DNA of 64,000 bases from NCBI GenBank assembly GCA_024998595.1, contig JACOEK010000004.1, positions 372,001-436,000 of the forward strand, given 5' to 3'. The notes beneath the pieces are model-generated. The model did no database searches, was not told the origin of the DNA, and worked only from the letters and a program-made list of their open reading frames with translations. Below, piece after piece: positions 42,194 through 52,558 of the stretch (position 1 is its first letter; every line of letters starts with the position of its first letter). The position numbers and the translations under genes were made by a program. The DNA comes from Nitrospira sp. Lineage in GTDB: Bacteria; Nitrospirota; Nitrospiria; Nitrospirales; Nitrospiraceae.

Positions 42194-43764
42194 TGGTCAT
42201 AACGACGCGCAAAGGAACCGTTTATTTGGTCGGCGCCGGTCCCGGTGATCCGAAGCTGCTGACGTTGCGCGGCAAGGAGTGTCTGGAGCAGGCCGATGTC
42301 GTGTTGTACGATTACCTCGCGAACGAAGCGCTGTTACAACACGTCTCCCCAACGGCTGAACGACTGTACGTCGGTCGGCGGGGTCGCGGCCACTATCGTG
42401 ATCAGTCGGAGATCAATCGCCTGTTGATCGATCACGCCCGGGCCGGAAAACGTGTGGTCAGGCTGAAAGGCGGCGATCCGTTCGTATTCGGGCGGGGAGG
42501 GGAAGAGGCGGAGGCCGTAGCGGCCGCCGGGTTGGAATACGAAGTGGTGCCGGGTGTGACCGCAGCCGTGGCGGCTCCGGCCTACGCGGGCATTCCCGTC
42601 ACGCACCGGACGCTGGCATCCACCGTGACCTTCATCACCGGCCACGAAGATCCTACGAAAGAGCGCAGCAGCATCGAGTGGACTCGGTTGGCCACCGTGC
42701 ATGGGACGTTGGTCTTTCTCATGGGCATGACCAACTTGCCGAAGATTGTTCAGTGCCTTCGGACCGAGGGCAAAGAAGGTACGACGCCTGTGGCCGTCAT
42801 CCGTTGGGGGACGCGCGTGTCGCAGCGAACGGTCGTGGGCACCTTGGACGATATCGTGGAGAAAGCAGCAGCAGCCCATTTGGAACCGCCGACCGTGATC
42901 GTGGTCGGAGAGGTGGTACGTCTTCGGGCACAGTTGAACTGGTTTGAGCAGCGTCCGTTGTTCGGGAAGCGGATTCTCGTCACGAGGCCGAAGGCCCAAG
43001 CCGCCGAGTTTTCCGATTTGATCCAGGCTCAGGGCGGAGAGGCGGTGGAATGTCCGACCATTGATATCGTACCTCCGGAAGATTGGGCCCTGCTGGATGC
43101 GGCCTTGGATCGTCTGGCTACCTACAACTGGTTGATCTTCACCAGTGTGAACGGCGTCGGTCCTTTCATGACTCGCCTGCTTGGCACACAGCGTGATGTC
43201 CGTGCATTGTCCGGTCTGACGATTTGCTGTATCGGGCCACGCACGGCCGAGGCACTGGCTGCGTATGGCGTGCGCGCAGATGTCATCCCGGAACAATTTC
43301 AGGCAGAGGGCATCCTTGACGCATTGGCCGCTCGGCAGATCCGCGGAGCGAAGGTGTTGATTCCCCGTGCGCTGGTGGCTCGCGAACTGCTCCCGGAGCA
43401 GTTGCGCGCGCAGGGAGCGGAAGTCGATGTGGTGCCGGTCTATCGAACGATTCTTCCTACTGTCGCGCTGGATCGCCTTGTCGCGCAGCTCGGAGCCGGC
43501 GAGATTGATGTGATTTCGTTTACCAGCTCGTCGACGGTGCGAAACTTTGTCGGACTGTTTCCCTCAAAGGATGAATTGTTGCGGCTTATCGGGGAGACAA
43601 CTGTCGCCTGCATCGGCCCCATCACGGCGGCGACTGTTCGAGAAGCCGGCCTGACGGTTCATGTCATGGCGGCTGAGAACACCATTCCTTCGCTGGCGGA
43701 GGCCATCGTCCGACATATTGAAAGTCCGCTCGATCGCCGGCCCGCGTCGGCGGCGAATCGATGA
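42190..43764 (+). CDS. cobA/hemD: Fused uroporphyrinogen-III C-methyltransferase and uroporphyrinogen-III synthase
   Basis: 524 aa. Residues ~9-250 are SUMT: YLVGAGPGDPKLLTLRGKEC, RLKGGDPFVFGRGGEEAEAV and the conserved YAGIPVTHRTLASTVTFITG. Residues ~260-500 are HemD: LFGKRILVTRPKAQAAEFSD, WLIFTSVNGVGPFMTRLLG and ISFTSSSTVRNF. The fusion makes uroporphyrinogen III and methylates it to precorrin-2, supplying siroheme and B12 routes; the dehydrogenase is encoded at 24887. The GTG at 42190 and ATG at 42193 both overlap the hemC stop. Confidence 0.93.
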   Translation: MMVITTRKGTVYLVGAGPGDPKLLTLRGKECLEQADVVLYDYLANEALLQHVSPTAERLYVGRRGRGHYRDQSEINRLLIDHARAGKRVVRLKGGDPFVFGRGGEEAEAVAAAGLEYEVVPGVTAAVAAPAYAGIPVTHRTLASTVTFITGHEDPTKERSSIEWTRLATVHGTLVFLMGMTNLPKIVQCLRTEGKEGTTPVAVIRWGTRVSQRTVVGTLDDIVEKAAAAHLEPPTVIVVGEVVRLRAQLNWFEQRPLFGKRILVTRPKAQAAEFSDLIQAQGGEAVECPTIDIVPPEDWALLDAALDRLATYNWLIFTSVNGVGPFMTRLLGTQRDVRALSGLTICCIGPRTAEALAAYGVRADVIPEQFQAEGILDALAARQIRGAKVLIPRALVARELLPEQLRAQGAEVDVVPVYRTILPTVALDRLVAQLGAGEIDVISFTSSSTVRNFVGLFPSKDELLRLIGETTVACIGPITAATVREAGLTVHVMAAENTIPSLAEAIVRHIESPLDRRPASAANR

Positions 43765-43816
43765 GCGCATGGAGTTGATGGGCAAGATGTTCGTTACTTA
43801 ACAGGGAGGATACGGC

Positions 43817-44209
43817 ATGGTTCCAGTCAAGTCATTCATGGTTCCGAAAGACAAGTTCATCACCGTGGAACGCGATGTGGATGTGCGCACGGCGGGCCGC
43901 GTTATGCGGGATCGCAACATCGGCAGTTTGTTTGTCACCAACGGTAAGGATGTCATCGGCATCATCACAGACACGGATATGGTTCGGAGGGTCGTGGCGA
44001 CCGGGGCCGATATGACCAAGACGACGGTGGAGCAGATCATGTCGGCGCCGCTCGTGACGATCGAGGAACATAAGACGTTGTTGGACGCGAACGACCTCAT
44101 GGCTCAAACCCATCTTCGCCATCTCGGGGTCACGAAAGACGGGCAGCTTGTCGGGATGATTTCGGTCCGCGATTTGGTGGTGTTCCTCACCAACTTGCCG
44201 AGGAAGTAA
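43817..44209 (+). CDS. Tandem CBS-domain protein within the heme cluster
   Basis: 130 aa, two CBS motifs ([20 protein letters not shown] to [14 protein letters not shown], then [20 protein letters not shown] to [15 protein letters not shown]). Related to the 144-aa CBS protein at 20259. Ribosome site GGGAGGATAC precedes the ATG. Its position between cobA/hemD and hemB suggests nucleotide-dependent regulation of tetrapyrrole synthesis, which is inference from context. It could instead be an unrelated sensor. Confidence 0.87.
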   Translation: MVPVKSFMVPKDKFITVERDVDVRTAGRVMRDRNIGSLFVTNGKDVIGIITDTDMVRRVVATGADMTKTTVEQIMSAPLVTIEEHKTLLDANDLMAQTHLRHLGVTKDGQLVGMISVRDLVVFLTNLPRK

Positions 44210-44213
44210 GCGC

Positions 44214-45197
44214 ATGGCTTTTCCGATGCAGCGCATGCGTCGAACGCGAGAGACGGAACCGCTTCGGCGAATGGTGCGAGAAACGAATCTGACCCCGGCT
44301 GACTTCATCTATCCGGTATTTGTCATCGAAGGACAGGGGCGGCGCGAACCGATCAGCTCGATGCCGGGACAGTCTCGTGTCTCCATTGATCTTCTGATTA
44401 AAGAAGCCCAGGAGGCCAAAGCGCTGGGTATTCCTGCCGTGATCCTGTTCGGCATTCCGGATCAGAAGGACGAGCGGGGCAGTTCGGGATTCGACCCGGA
44501 CGGAATCGTGCAACGTGCCATTCGCGCCCTGAAGCAGCAGGTTCCTGACCTGGTGGTGATTACCGATGTCTGCATTGACGAGTACACGAGTCATGGACAT
44601 TGCGGCATCGTTCGAGACGGCAAAATCCTCAACGACGAGACGCTGGATTGTTTGAGGACCATGGCGAAGACTCATGCTGAGGCGGGTGCCGACATGGTCG
44701 CCCCGTCCGACATGATGGATGGACGTGTGGCCGCCATCCGTGACGAACTGGACCGGGCCGGATTCGTCGATACCCCGATCATGGCGTATGCCGCGAAATT
44801 CGCGTCCTGCTTTTACGCCCCGTTTCGTGATGCCGCCAATTCGAGCCCGCAGTTCGGGGACCGCCAGTCGTACCAAATGGATCCGGCCAACAAGCGCGAG
44901 GCGTTACGGGAAATCGATCTGGACGTCGAAGAGGGCGCGGATATCATCATGGTGAAGCCGGCCATGCCCTATTTGGATGTCATCAGCGCGGCGCGTGAGC
45001 GAACGCTCCTTCCCATCGCCGCCTATCAGGTGAGCGGCGAATACAGCATGATCAAAGCCGCTGCGCAGGCGGGATGGCTGGATGAGCGCCGAGCCATGAT
45101 GGAGTCGCTGCTGTCGATCAAACGCGCTGGCGCGGAGATCATCCTGACCTATTTTGCTAAAGAAGCTGCCGCCTTGCTTCAGTCACGACACGCATGA
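44214..45197 (+). CDS. hemB: Delta-aminolevulinic acid dehydratase (porphobilinogen synthase)
   Basis: 327 aa. [60 protein letters not shown] (Schiff-base Lys) and [20 protein letters not shown] (second Lys) fit PBGS. The metal-binding loop is C120-I-D122-EYTSHGH-C130. Zinc enzymes have three Cys here and Mg enzymes have Asp/Ala; this one has Cys, Asp, Cys, so the active-site metal is uncertain. Condenses two ALA to porphobilinogen. Its stop overlaps the ribF start by four bases. Confidence 0.96.
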   Translation: MAFPMQRMRRTRETEPLRRMVRETNLTPADFIYPVFVIEGQGRREPISSMPGQSRVSIDLLIKEAQEAKALGIPAVILFGIPDQKDERGSSGFDPDGIVQRAIRALKQQVPDLVVITDVCIDEYTSHGHCGIVRDGKILNDETLDCLRTMAKTHAEAGADMVAPSDMMDGRVAAIRDELDRAGFVDTPIMAYAAKFASCFYAPFRDAANSSPQFGDRQSYQMDPANKREALREIDLDVEEGADIIMVKPAMPYLDVISAARERTLLPIAAYQVSGEYSMIKAAAQAGWLDERRAMMESLLSIKRAGAEIILTYFAKEAAALLQSRHA

Positions 45198-46156
45198 AGA
45201 TTTCTCGCGGTCTTACACCATCCATTGCCCGGCCCTATTCGGTGGTGACCATCGGCAATTTCGATGGTCACCATCACGGCCATCGGGCCCTCTTGGATCG
45301 GGTGGTGTCCACCGCTCGACGCGCAGCCGGCACAGCCCTCGTGCTCACGTTCGATCCGCATCCGGTCAAGATTCTGGCTCCGCAGGTCAACCTGATGTTT
45401 TTGACGACGCCGGAAGAGAAGCTAGCCCGCTTCGAGGCCGCCGGTATCGATGAGGTGGTGTTTCTAGAATTCACGACCGCGTTTGCCGGGTTGAGTCCCG
45501 CGCAGTTTGCGAAACAGGTCCTGTGCGACGGAATCGGCACGCGGGAGTTGTTCGTCGGAGAGCATTTTGCTTTCGGGAAGGGGCGGGCCGGTCGTATTGC
45601 GGATCTGCTTGAACTCGGCGCACAGCTCGGATTTCGAGTGCATCCGACGCCGCCCGTGACGATGGATGGTGAGGTGGTGAGCTCGACGCGGATTCGCCAG
45701 ATGATTCAAGCGGGTGACCTGCAAAAAGCCATCCGTTTTCTCGGCAGGCCCTATGGCATCGAAGGGACGGTCATTCCCGGCGCTCACCGCGGGAAGGAGC
45801 TTGGCTGGCCGACCGCCAATCTTCGTCTCCCTGAGGGACGGGTCATTCCGCCGGATGGGGTCTATGCGGCGAGGGTGCTCTGGCGGGGACGCGCCTTGGA
45901 CTCGGTGGTCTATATCGGTACCAGGCCAACCTTTGGGGCCGGAGAACGATTACTCGAGGTGTCTATCCTGGATGAGCGACTGGAACTCTATGGCGAAACG
46001 ATTCGTGTTGAGTTGCTGGGGTTCGTTCGCGAAGACCGGGTCTTCGCTTCTGCGGAGGCGTTGACCAGACAGATTGAGTTGGACGTGGATGCGGCCCGCG
46101 CCCAGTTGCGTGAGGCGGCATTAGAGACAGTCTCACCCCTCCAATCCCAGTCATGA
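45194..46156 (+). CDS. ribF: Bifunctional riboflavin kinase/FAD synthetase
   Basis: 320 aa. The N-terminal FAD synthetase domain has [20 protein letters not shown] (adenylyltransferase H-x-G-H-like motif) and [32 protein letters not shown] is next. The C-terminal riboflavin kinase starts at [20 protein letters not shown] and [17 protein letters not shown]. It converts riboflavin to FMN and FAD. It overlaps hemB as ATGA. The tilS gene begins 3 bp after its stop. Confidence 0.95.
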   Translation: MKISRGLTPSIARPYSVVTIGNFDGHHHGHRALLDRVVSTARRAAGTALVLTFDPHPVKILAPQVNLMFLTTPEEKLARFEAAGIDEVVFLEFTTAFAGLSPAQFAKQVLCDGIGTRELFVGEHFAFGKGRAGRIADLLELGAQLGFRVHPTPPVTMDGEVVSSTRIRQMIQAGDLQKAIRFLGRPYGIEGTVIPGAHRGKELGWPTANLRLPEGRVIPPDGVYAARVLWRGRALDSVVYIGTRPTFGAGERLLEVSILDERLELYGETIRVELLGFVREDRVFASAEALTRQIELDVDAARAQLREAALETVSPLQSQS

Positions 46157-46159
46157 GCG

Positions 46160-47644
46160 ATGGCAGGTTCTCCCACAGCGGCGCATCACCCGCTTCATAA
46201 CAAGGTCGTCCGGGCCCTCCGCGCGCGCGCATTACTTCAACCGAACCAATCTCTTTTGGTGGCCGTTTCCGGGGGGCCGGATTCCGTGGCCTTGCTCTCC
46301 GTCCTCCATCAGCTCGCCCCGGCGTGGAATTTTTCGCTGACGATCATTCATTGCAACTATGGGTTGCGCGGTGCCGAGTCCGAGGGGGACGCCTCCTTTG
46401 TCACCGATCTCTGCCGCCGGCTCAACCTTCCTTGTCTCGTCAGGTCTCTCAACATTCCTTCACCTCACGCGGGCCTTTCAAGCTCATTGCAGGCGCGTGC
46501 CAGGGAGCTGCGCTACCGGCTGTTCCGGGACCTGAGTGTCGAACTCGGCGTAGATCGTGTGGCGCTTGGGCACACGGCGGATGATCAGGCGGAGACCGTG
46601 TTGCTACGGATGTTGCGCGGGGCCGGTTTGCGGGGCTTGGCCGGCATGCCGCATAGCCGTGGGCATCTCTTCGTGCGCCCCCTCTTGACCGTGACGCGTC
46701 GCGAGATCCTCTCCTATCTGGACAAGAGGGGGTTGTCCTTTCGAACCGATTCCAGCAATGCAACATCCATCTATCTTCGTAATCGTGTCCGGCATGAATT
46801 GCTTCCCGTTCTGCAGTCTCTGGCCCCGGCAACGGTCCAGTTGTTGGCGCGCCAGGCCGACCTGTTGCGCGAAGACGACCGGCTATTGGATCGCCTGGCG
46901 GCGCATCGCTTGGTGCGGGCGACACAGAGTGGGGATTCGAACCTGATTGTCCTGGATCGAGCGGCTTTGCTTGAACAGCCGGTAGCCTTGCAGCGCCGCA
47001 TGCTGAGACAGGCCATGCAGGCCCTATCGCCATCGAGCCGCGGGCCGCGTGGCGATGTGGTGCTCTCGATGGTAGCCTCCCTGGCCAGCAGGCGCTCAGG
47101 CGGGTCCTGGAAGATCGAATCCCTGATGGTGACGTCCGAGCAGAGACAGGTACGGATCACGTTGGATTTGCCCCCGAGCTCGCATACAGGCTCGGTTCTT
47201 CACCAGGCATCTGCAGTTCCCTCTCCCGCTGTCACTCTGTCCACCGTGCCGAGCACGGTATCCTGGTCGCCAACCGGGGCCGTGATCCGCATCAATGTGG
47301 TGACGCGTGAACGGGGGCTGTCGCTGCTGAAAAAGCCTTCCTCGACAGCGGCCATTTTTGATGCCGAGCATCTGTCGTTGCCGTTGACGGTTCGATCGTG
47401 GCGCCGCGGAGATTATTTTTTCCCCGCAGGGATGGCCGGTCGACGAAAGAAATTGCAAGATTACTTCACAGATGCAAAACTGGGTCGGTCTATGCGAGAA
47501 CACATACCATTGTTACTTTCCCGAGAGAACATCGCCTGGATCGTGGGGCAACGGATCGATGCCCGATTCGCGGCCACCGCTTCGACGACCCGATTTATTC
47601 TGGCTCGAGTGACGTATCCCGTGCGCCGGAAAGGAGTCTTGTAG
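46160..47644 (+). CDS. tilS: tRNA(Ile)-lysidine synthetase
   Basis: 494 aa. The PP-loop LLVAVSGGPDSVALLSVLHQ (ATP pyrophosphatase motif SGGPDS), CNYGLRGAESEGDASFVTDL and HTADDQAETVLLRMLRGAGL are typical of TilS, which modifies C34 of tRNA-Ile(CAU) to lysidine so it reads AUA. NRVRHELLPVLQSL and the C-terminal domain (TVRSWRRGDYFFPAGMAGRR then KKLQDYF) complete it. Essential in most bacteria. Next gene hpt begins 2 bp after its stop. Confidence 0.94.
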   Translation: MAGSPTAAHHPLHNKVVRALRARALLQPNQSLLVAVSGGPDSVALLSVLHQLAPAWNFSLTIIHCNYGLRGAESEGDASFVTDLCRRLNLPCLVRSLNIPSPHAGLSSSLQARARELRYRLFRDLSVELGVDRVALGHTADDQAETVLLRMLRGAGLRGLAGMPHSRGHLFVRPLLTVTRREILSYLDKRGLSFRTDSSNATSIYLRNRVRHELLPVLQSLAPATVQLLARQADLLREDDRLLDRLAAHRLVRATQSGDSNLIVLDRAALLEQPVALQRRMLRQAMQALSPSSRGPRGDVVLSMVASLASRRSGGSWKIESLMVTSEQRQVRITLDLPPSSHTGSVLHQASAVPSPAVTLSTVPSTVSWSPTGAVIRINVVTRERGLSLLKKPSSTAAIFDAEHLSLPLTVRSWRRGDYFFPAGMAGRRKKLQDYFTDAKLGRSMREHIPLLLSRENIAWIVGQRIDARFAATASTTRFILARVTYPVRRKGVL

Positions 47645-47646
47645 GA

Positions 47647-48198
47647 ATGGAACGCATTTTTGGTCGCCCCATTGTGACGCAGGAACAGATGCGGACTCGA
47701 ATCCGTGAACTCGGTCGACAGATCGCGTCCGATTATGCCGGCAAGGAGTTGGTGCTGGTAGGGGTGCTCAAAGGAGCGTATGCATTTTATGCCGACTTGG
47801 CGCGGGCCATCCGTATTCCGATGCGCGTGGAATTTATTGTCGTGACGAGTTATGGCGCCGGTAAGAAAAGCTCTGGTAAGGTGAAGTTGATATCCGATCT
47901 GACGGAACCCATTGCGGGCAAAGATGTCTTGCTGGTTGAAGACATTGTCGATTCTGGGTTGACGGTGCAGTATCTGATGAAGACCTTATCGAGACGAAAA
48001 CCTCGGTCGTTGAAGGTCTGCACGCTCCTCAGCAAACCGGAGCGGCGACAGGTCGAGGTGGATCTGGAGTATGTCGGGTTCAAGATTCCCAATAAGTTTG
48101 TGGTCGGCTATGGGCTCGATTATCGGCAGGAGTACCGCAATCTCCCGTACCTCGCGGCGCTCGATCAAGAGGAGGAAGGGGAGCAGGAGTCCGCATGA
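47647..48198 (+). CDS. hpt: Hypoxanthine phosphoribosyltransferase
   Basis: 183 aa from the ATG at 47647; a longer frame to 47398 lies within tilS and is rejected. ELVLVGVLKGAYAFYADLAR, the PRPP-binding loop VLLVEDIVDSGLTVQYLMK and FVVGYGLDYRQEYRNLPYLA are diagnostic. Salvages hypoxanthine and guanine to nucleotides. The order tilS-hpt-ftsH is widely conserved. Confidence 0.96.
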   Translation: MERIFGRPIVTQEQMRTRIRELGRQIASDYAGKELVLVGVLKGAYAFYADLARAIRIPMRVEFIVVTSYGAGKKSSGKVKLISDLTEPIAGKDVLLVEDIVDSGLTVQYLMKTLSRRKPRSLKVCTLLSKPERRQVEVDLEYVGFKIPNKFVVGYGLDYRQEYRNLPYLAALDQEEEGEQESA

Positions 48199-48285
48199 AA
48201 GGTTGTTCCCCTCGCGGAATCTATGGTAACATTCTGCACGGTTAGATAATTTTCGGTCTGCCTAATATCCTCAAAGGAGAGGTGG

Positions 48286-50100
48286 ATGAATTCACGCGTA
48301 AAGAATTTATTGTTCTGGGTCGTGGTCGGCCTGTTCATGATTTTGTTGTTCAATTTGTTTAGCGTGCCGACCCATGCGCCGGAAGATGAAGTGATATTCA
48401 GCGATTTCATGGCCAAGCTCGACAAGGGCGAGATCATGAAGGTCACCATCAAAGCCAATCACATCAGCGCCATCCTGAAAGACCAAAGCCGGATTCGGAC
48501 GTATACGGCCGAATATCCAGAATTGGTGAAGCATTTACGCGAAAAGGATGTGCAGATTGAAGCACGGCCTCCTGATGAAAGTCCGTGGTACATCACCTTC
48601 TTGGTGACCTGGGGACCCTTCATTCTGTTCCTCGGACTCTGGTTCTTCCTTATGCGTCAGATGCAGATCGGCGGCAACAAGGCGTTGTCTTTCGGTAAAA
48701 GCCGCGCTCGCATGCTGACCGAGGAGCGCAAGAAGGTGACGTTCTCGGACGTCGCCGGCATCGAGGAAGCCAAAGAAGAAGTCCTTGAGATTATCGAGTT
48801 CCTGAAAGATCCACGGAAATTTCAGAAACTGGGCGGGCGCATCCCGAAGGGTGTCCTCATCGTCGGCCCTCCAGGTACGGGAAAGACTCTTCTCGCCAAG
48901 GCCATTGCCGGTGAGGCGGGGGTGCCGTTCTTCAGCATCAGCGGTTCCGATTTCGTCGAAATGTTCGTCGGGGTGGGAGCCTCCAGGGTGCGAGATCTGT
49001 TCGAGCAGGGGAAAAAACACGCTCCCTGTATCATTTTCATCGATGAAATCGATGCGGTGGGCCGCTTGCGGGGCGCGGGCCTTGGTGGAGGCCATGACGA
49101 GCGCGAGCAAACCCTCAACCAGTTGCTGGTTGAAATGGACGGGTTCGACACGACTGAAGGGGTCATCTTGATTGCCGCCACCAACCGTCCTGACGTATTG
49201 GATCCGGCCCTGTTACGCCCGGGTCGTTTCGACCGCCAGGTGGTCGTGAATCGTCCGGATTTGCGTGGTCGATCGGAGATTCTGAAGGTCCATACCAAGA
49301 AAGTTCCCTTGGCCACGGATGTTGAGTTGGAGAAGATTGCCCGGGGAACGCCAGGATTCTCCGGGGCAGACCTCGAAAACCTCGTCAACGAAGCCGCGTT
49401 GTGGGCGGCTCGTTTGAATAAGAAAGAGGTTGAACTGATCGACTTCGAAATGGCGAAGGATAAAGTGTTGATGGGTGCGGAACGGAAGAGCATGGTGCTC
49501 ACCGACGACGAAAAACGCACCACCGCCTACCATGAAGCCGGCCATGCACTCATGGCGAAACTATTGCCCGGAACGGATCCGGTGCATAAGGTCACCATTA
49601 TTCCTCGCGGGCGGGCGCTTGGCGTCACGATGCAGCTTCCGACAGATGATCGCCACAATTACTCCAAGGACTTTCTCTATAATAACCTCGCGATTCTCAT
49701 GGGCGGGCGTGTAGCGGAGGAGTTGGTGTTGCATGATGTGACGACCGGAGCTGGCAATGACTTGGAGCGCGCGACGGATCTCGCCCGGAAAATGGTTTGC
49801 GAATGGGGCATGAGTGAAAAACTCGGTCCGCTGACCTTCGGCCGGAAAGAAGAGGAAATTTTCCTCGGCCGAGAGATCGGATCAAAGCGTGATTTCAGTG
49901 AGCAGGTTGCTCTGGAAATCGACCATGAAGTCCGGCGCCTGGTGACGGAAAATTATGAACGTGCGAAGCGCATCTTGACCGACAACATGACCAGCCTGAA
50001 GGCGCTGGCCGAAGCGTTGTTGGAAAAAGAAGTGTTGGACGCACTGGAGATCGATCAGATCCTCATTCAGGGATCCTCATCACAGACGGTTCCTGCCTAA
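48286..50100 (+). CDS. ftsH: ATP-dependent zinc metalloprotease FtsH
   Basis: 604 aa, inner-membrane AAA+ protease. Two transmembrane segments (residues ~8-26 and ~104-123) flank a periplasmic part. The AAA domain has Walker A GPPGTGKT (194-201), Walker B IIFIDEID (about 246-253) and the second region [20 protein letters not shown]. The protease has H416-EAGH420, and a downstream Asp in the LERATDLA segment is the third zinc ligand. It degrades misfolded membrane proteins. AAAGGAGAGG precedes the start. Confidence 0.98.
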   Translation: MNSRVKNLLFWVVVGLFMILLFNLFSVPTHAPEDEVIFSDFMAKLDKGEIMKVTIKANHISAILKDQSRIRTYTAEYPELVKHLREKDVQIEARPPDESPWYITFLVTWGPFILFLGLWFFLMRQMQIGGNKALSFGKSRARMLTEERKKVTFSDVAGIEEAKEEVLEIIEFLKDPRKFQKLGGRIPKGVLIVGPPGTGKTLLAKAIAGEAGVPFFSISGSDFVEMFVGVGASRVRDLFEQGKKHAPCIIFIDEIDAVGRLRGAGLGGGHDEREQTLNQLLVEMDGFDTTEGVILIAATNRPDVLDPALLRPGRFDRQVVVNRPDLRGRSEILKVHTKKVPLATDVELEKIARGTPGFSGADLENLVNEAALWAARLNKKEVELIDFEMAKDKVLMGAERKSMVLTDDEKRTTAYHEAGHALMAKLLPGTDPVHKVTIIPRGRALGVTMQLPTDDRHNYSKDFLYNNLAILMGGRVAEELVLHDVTTGAGNDLERATDLARKMVCEWGMSEKLGPLTFGRKEEEIFLGREIGSKRDFSEQVALEIDHEVRRLVTENYERAKRILTDNMTSLKALAEALLEKEVLDALEIDQILIQGSSSQTVPA

Positions 50101-50113
50101 GTGTAGACTACCG

Positions 50114-50151
50114 GCTTCGCAGGGGTGCCGGGTGAGGTGCTCCTGCGAAGC
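50114..50151 (+). terminator. Hairpin after ftsH
   Basis: GCTTCGCAGG and CCTGCGAAGC pair around an 18-base loop, 13 bases after the ftsH stop. There is no T-run, so it may be a weak or rho-assisted terminator or an mRNA-stabilising structure. Confidence 0.45.
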
Positions 50152-50293
50152 AGAATCCTCTTGTGAGTTCCTGGCCAGGAGTTGGGAAAGCCTACTACCC
50201 TCGTCGGTTGTTGGTCCTCATCTCCCTTCTCTCGTCAGCTCATGTCATTCCATACTGTGTCGTTCCTGATTGTATTGTATCCAAGGACTTGCC

Positions 50294-51190
50294 TTGACCA
50301 TCGGAACCCCATCGTCATCCCGTCATGTGGTGCTCACGGCGGGGCCCCAAAAGATCAGCATTGGATCGGATCCGCTCGTCATGGGTGTCCTCAACGTCAC
50401 GCCTGACTCATTTTCCGATGGGGGGGCCTACGCCACGATCGAACTGGCGGTGAATCATGCCAGGCAAATGCAGGCCCAAGGGGCCGATATCATTGACATC
50501 GGTGCCGAGTCTTCGCGGCCAGGCGCTCAACCGATCGCCGAGAGCGAGGAGTTGCGGCGGTTAATTCCCGTCGTGGAAGCAGTGCGGGAGGCTGTTTCTC
50601 TTCCTATTTCAGTGGATACGACGAAGGCCGTCGTTGCCCGAATGGCTATCCAGGCCGGCGCAGTGATTGTGAATGATATCAGCGCCTTACAGGGAGACCC
50701 GTTGATGGCTGGGCTGGTGGCCGAGACCGGGGTCGCAGTGGTGTTGATGCATATGCAGGGAACTCCGCAGACCATGCAAAAGTCGCCACGGTATGGGAAT
50801 GTGGTGGAAGAGGTGTCGGTATTCCTGCAGCAGCGGGCTCAGGACGCGATCACCCGCGGAATCCGGCCAAGTCAAATCATCCTTGACCCGGGCTTCGGTT
50901 TTGGTAAGCTCCAAGAGCATAACCTTCACATGCTTGCGGAGTTTGAGGCGTTCACGAAATTAGGGTATCCGGTGTTAGCCGGGGTATCCCGTAAACAGTT
51001 TATCGGGAATCTGATCCGTCAACCGGTTCATGAACGAGAATACGGTACCGCCGGAGCCATTGCGGTAGCCGTTTTGAAAGGCGCCCACATTATTCGTGTA
51101 CATGACGTTCGAGCCATGAAAGATACGGCTACCGTCGTGTCAGCCATTTCCCGGCACGTGCGTTCTTCTGTAGAGGTATCCAATGCGTAA
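50294..51190 (+). CDS. folP: Dihydropteroate synthase
   Basis: 298 aa from a TTG at 50294 (AAGGA lies six bases before it); another TTG at 50270 would add 8 residues. [20 protein letters not shown] is the pterin-binding signature. [40 protein letters not shown] and [19 protein letters not shown] are also typical. It condenses p-aminobenzoate with dihydropterin pyrophosphate in folate synthesis. It overlaps glmM by 8 bp, the conserved ftsH-folP-glmM arrangement. Confidence 0.95.
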   Translation: MTIGTPSSSRHVVLTAGPQKISIGSDPLVMGVLNVTPDSFSDGGAYATIELAVNHARQMQAQGADIIDIGAESSRPGAQPIAESEELRRLIPVVEAVREAVSLPISVDTTKAVVARMAIQAGAVIVNDISALQGDPLMAGLVAETGVAVVLMHMQGTPQTMQKSPRYGNVVEEVSVFLQQRAQDAITRGIRPSQIILDPGFGFGKLQEHNLHMLAEFEAFTKLGYPVLAGVSRKQFIGNLIRQPVHEREYGTAGAIAVAVLKGAHIIRVHDVRAMKDTATVVSAISRHVRSSVEVSNA

Positions 51191-52532
51191 ATTATTCGGC
51201 ACAGACGGCGTTCGCGGGGTCGCGAACCTCGAACCCATGACCAGCGAAATCGCCATGCAACTGGGCCGCGCAGCCGCCCATATATTCATGCGGCGGGCAG
51301 GCAGACACCAGGTCGTGATCGGAAAGGACACGCGCTTGTCCGGCTATATGCTGGAATCGGCGTTGACCTCGGGTATTTGCTCGATGGGAGTCGACGTCCT
51401 GCTCGTGGGTCCCCTGCCGACCCCTGCCATCGCGTTCCTTACGCGTAGTTTGCGTGCCGATGCGGGCGTGGTGATTTCTGCCTCCCACAATCCTTACCAG
51501 GACAACGGGATCAAGTTCTTCTCCAATGAAGGCTTCAAATTGCCGGACGAGTTGGAGGCGCGCATTGAACAGCTAATCATTTCCGATGAGATCAAACATC
51601 TGCGGCCGACGGCGGATGCGATCGGAAAGGCCTATCGCATCGGGGATGCCGAGGGACGGTATATCGAATTCGTAAAACGGTCGCTTCCTCGAGATCTCGA
51701 TTTTCAAGGGATCAAATTGGTGGTCGATTGCGCCAATGGCGCAGCGTACAAGGTCGCCCCCATGGTGTTGCGCGAGTTGGGTGCCGACATTGAAGTCATC
51801 GCGAATACTCCTGACGGAATGAATATCAACGACCACTGCGGTGCCGTGCACCCGGAGCGTTTGCAGGAGGCCGTGCGTCGGCATGGCGCACATATCGGCA
51901 TTGCGTTGGACGGGGATGCGGATCGAGCAATCTTTGTCTGTGAGCAAGGCAACATCGTGGACGGGGATCACGTCATGGCCGCACTGGGGCTCGACTTGCA
52001 TGGCCAAGGACGGCTTGCCTCCCAGACGGTTGTGGGTACCGTGATGAGCAATTTCGGGTTGGAACTCGCCATGAAGAAGGCGGGCATCCAACTCATGCGA
52101 ACGCCGGTCGGCGATCGATATCTCATGGAACGCATGCTGGCGGATGGGTATAACTTCGGCGGGGAGCAATCCGGTCACTTTATTTTCCTGGATCATAACA
52201 CCACGGGGGACGGGTTGATTTCCGCATTACAGATCCTCTCCTTGATGAAACGTACGGGGAAACCGCTGTCCGAACTCGCGAAGGCGATGACCGCCGTGCC
52301 GCAGATCCTATTGAACGTCAAAGTGAAACATAAGCCGGACTTGAACCAGATTCCGGATATTCAACAAGCCATCAAGACCGCGGAAGCCACCTTGAATGGA
52401 AGCGGCCGCGTGTTGGTGCGTTATTCGGGCACCGAAGCGCTGTTGCGGATCATGGTCGAAGGTGAACGGGACTCAACCATTCGTGAAGTGGCCGATCACC
52501 TTGCGGATATCGTTCGCGCTCGCATCGGGTAG
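51183..52532 (+). CDS. glmM: Phosphoglucosamine mutase
   Basis: 449 aa. [20 protein letters not shown] is the N-terminal signature. The phosphoserine is Ser101 in [19 protein letters not shown], the Mg-binding DGDADR occurs in [18 protein letters not shown], and [19 protein letters not shown] is the phosphate-binding loop. It interconverts GlcN-6-P and GlcN-1-P on the way to UDP-GlcNAc for peptidoglycan and LPS. The start overlaps folP by eight bases. Confidence 0.97.
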   Translation: MRKLFGTDGVRGVANLEPMTSEIAMQLGRAAAHIFMRRAGRHQVVIGKDTRLSGYMLESALTSGICSMGVDVLLVGPLPTPAIAFLTRSLRADAGVVISASHNPYQDNGIKFFSNEGFKLPDELEARIEQLIISDEIKHLRPTADAIGKAYRIGDAEGRYIEFVKRSLPRDLDFQGIKLVVDCANGAAYKVAPMVLRELGADIEVIANTPDGMNINDHCGAVHPERLQEAVRRHGAHIGIALDGDADRAIFVCEQGNIVDGDHVMAALGLDLHGQGRLASQTVVGTVMSNFGLELAMKKAGIQLMRTPVGDRYLMERMLADGYNFGGEQSGHFIFLDHNTTGDGLISALQILSLMKRTGKPLSELAKAMTAVPQILLNVKVKHKPDLNQIPDIQQAIKTAEATLNGSGRVLVRYSGTEALLRIMVEGERDSTIREVADHLADIVRARIG

Positions 52533-52558
52533 TACCCGCTCCTTGCCCGAGGCGTCGG

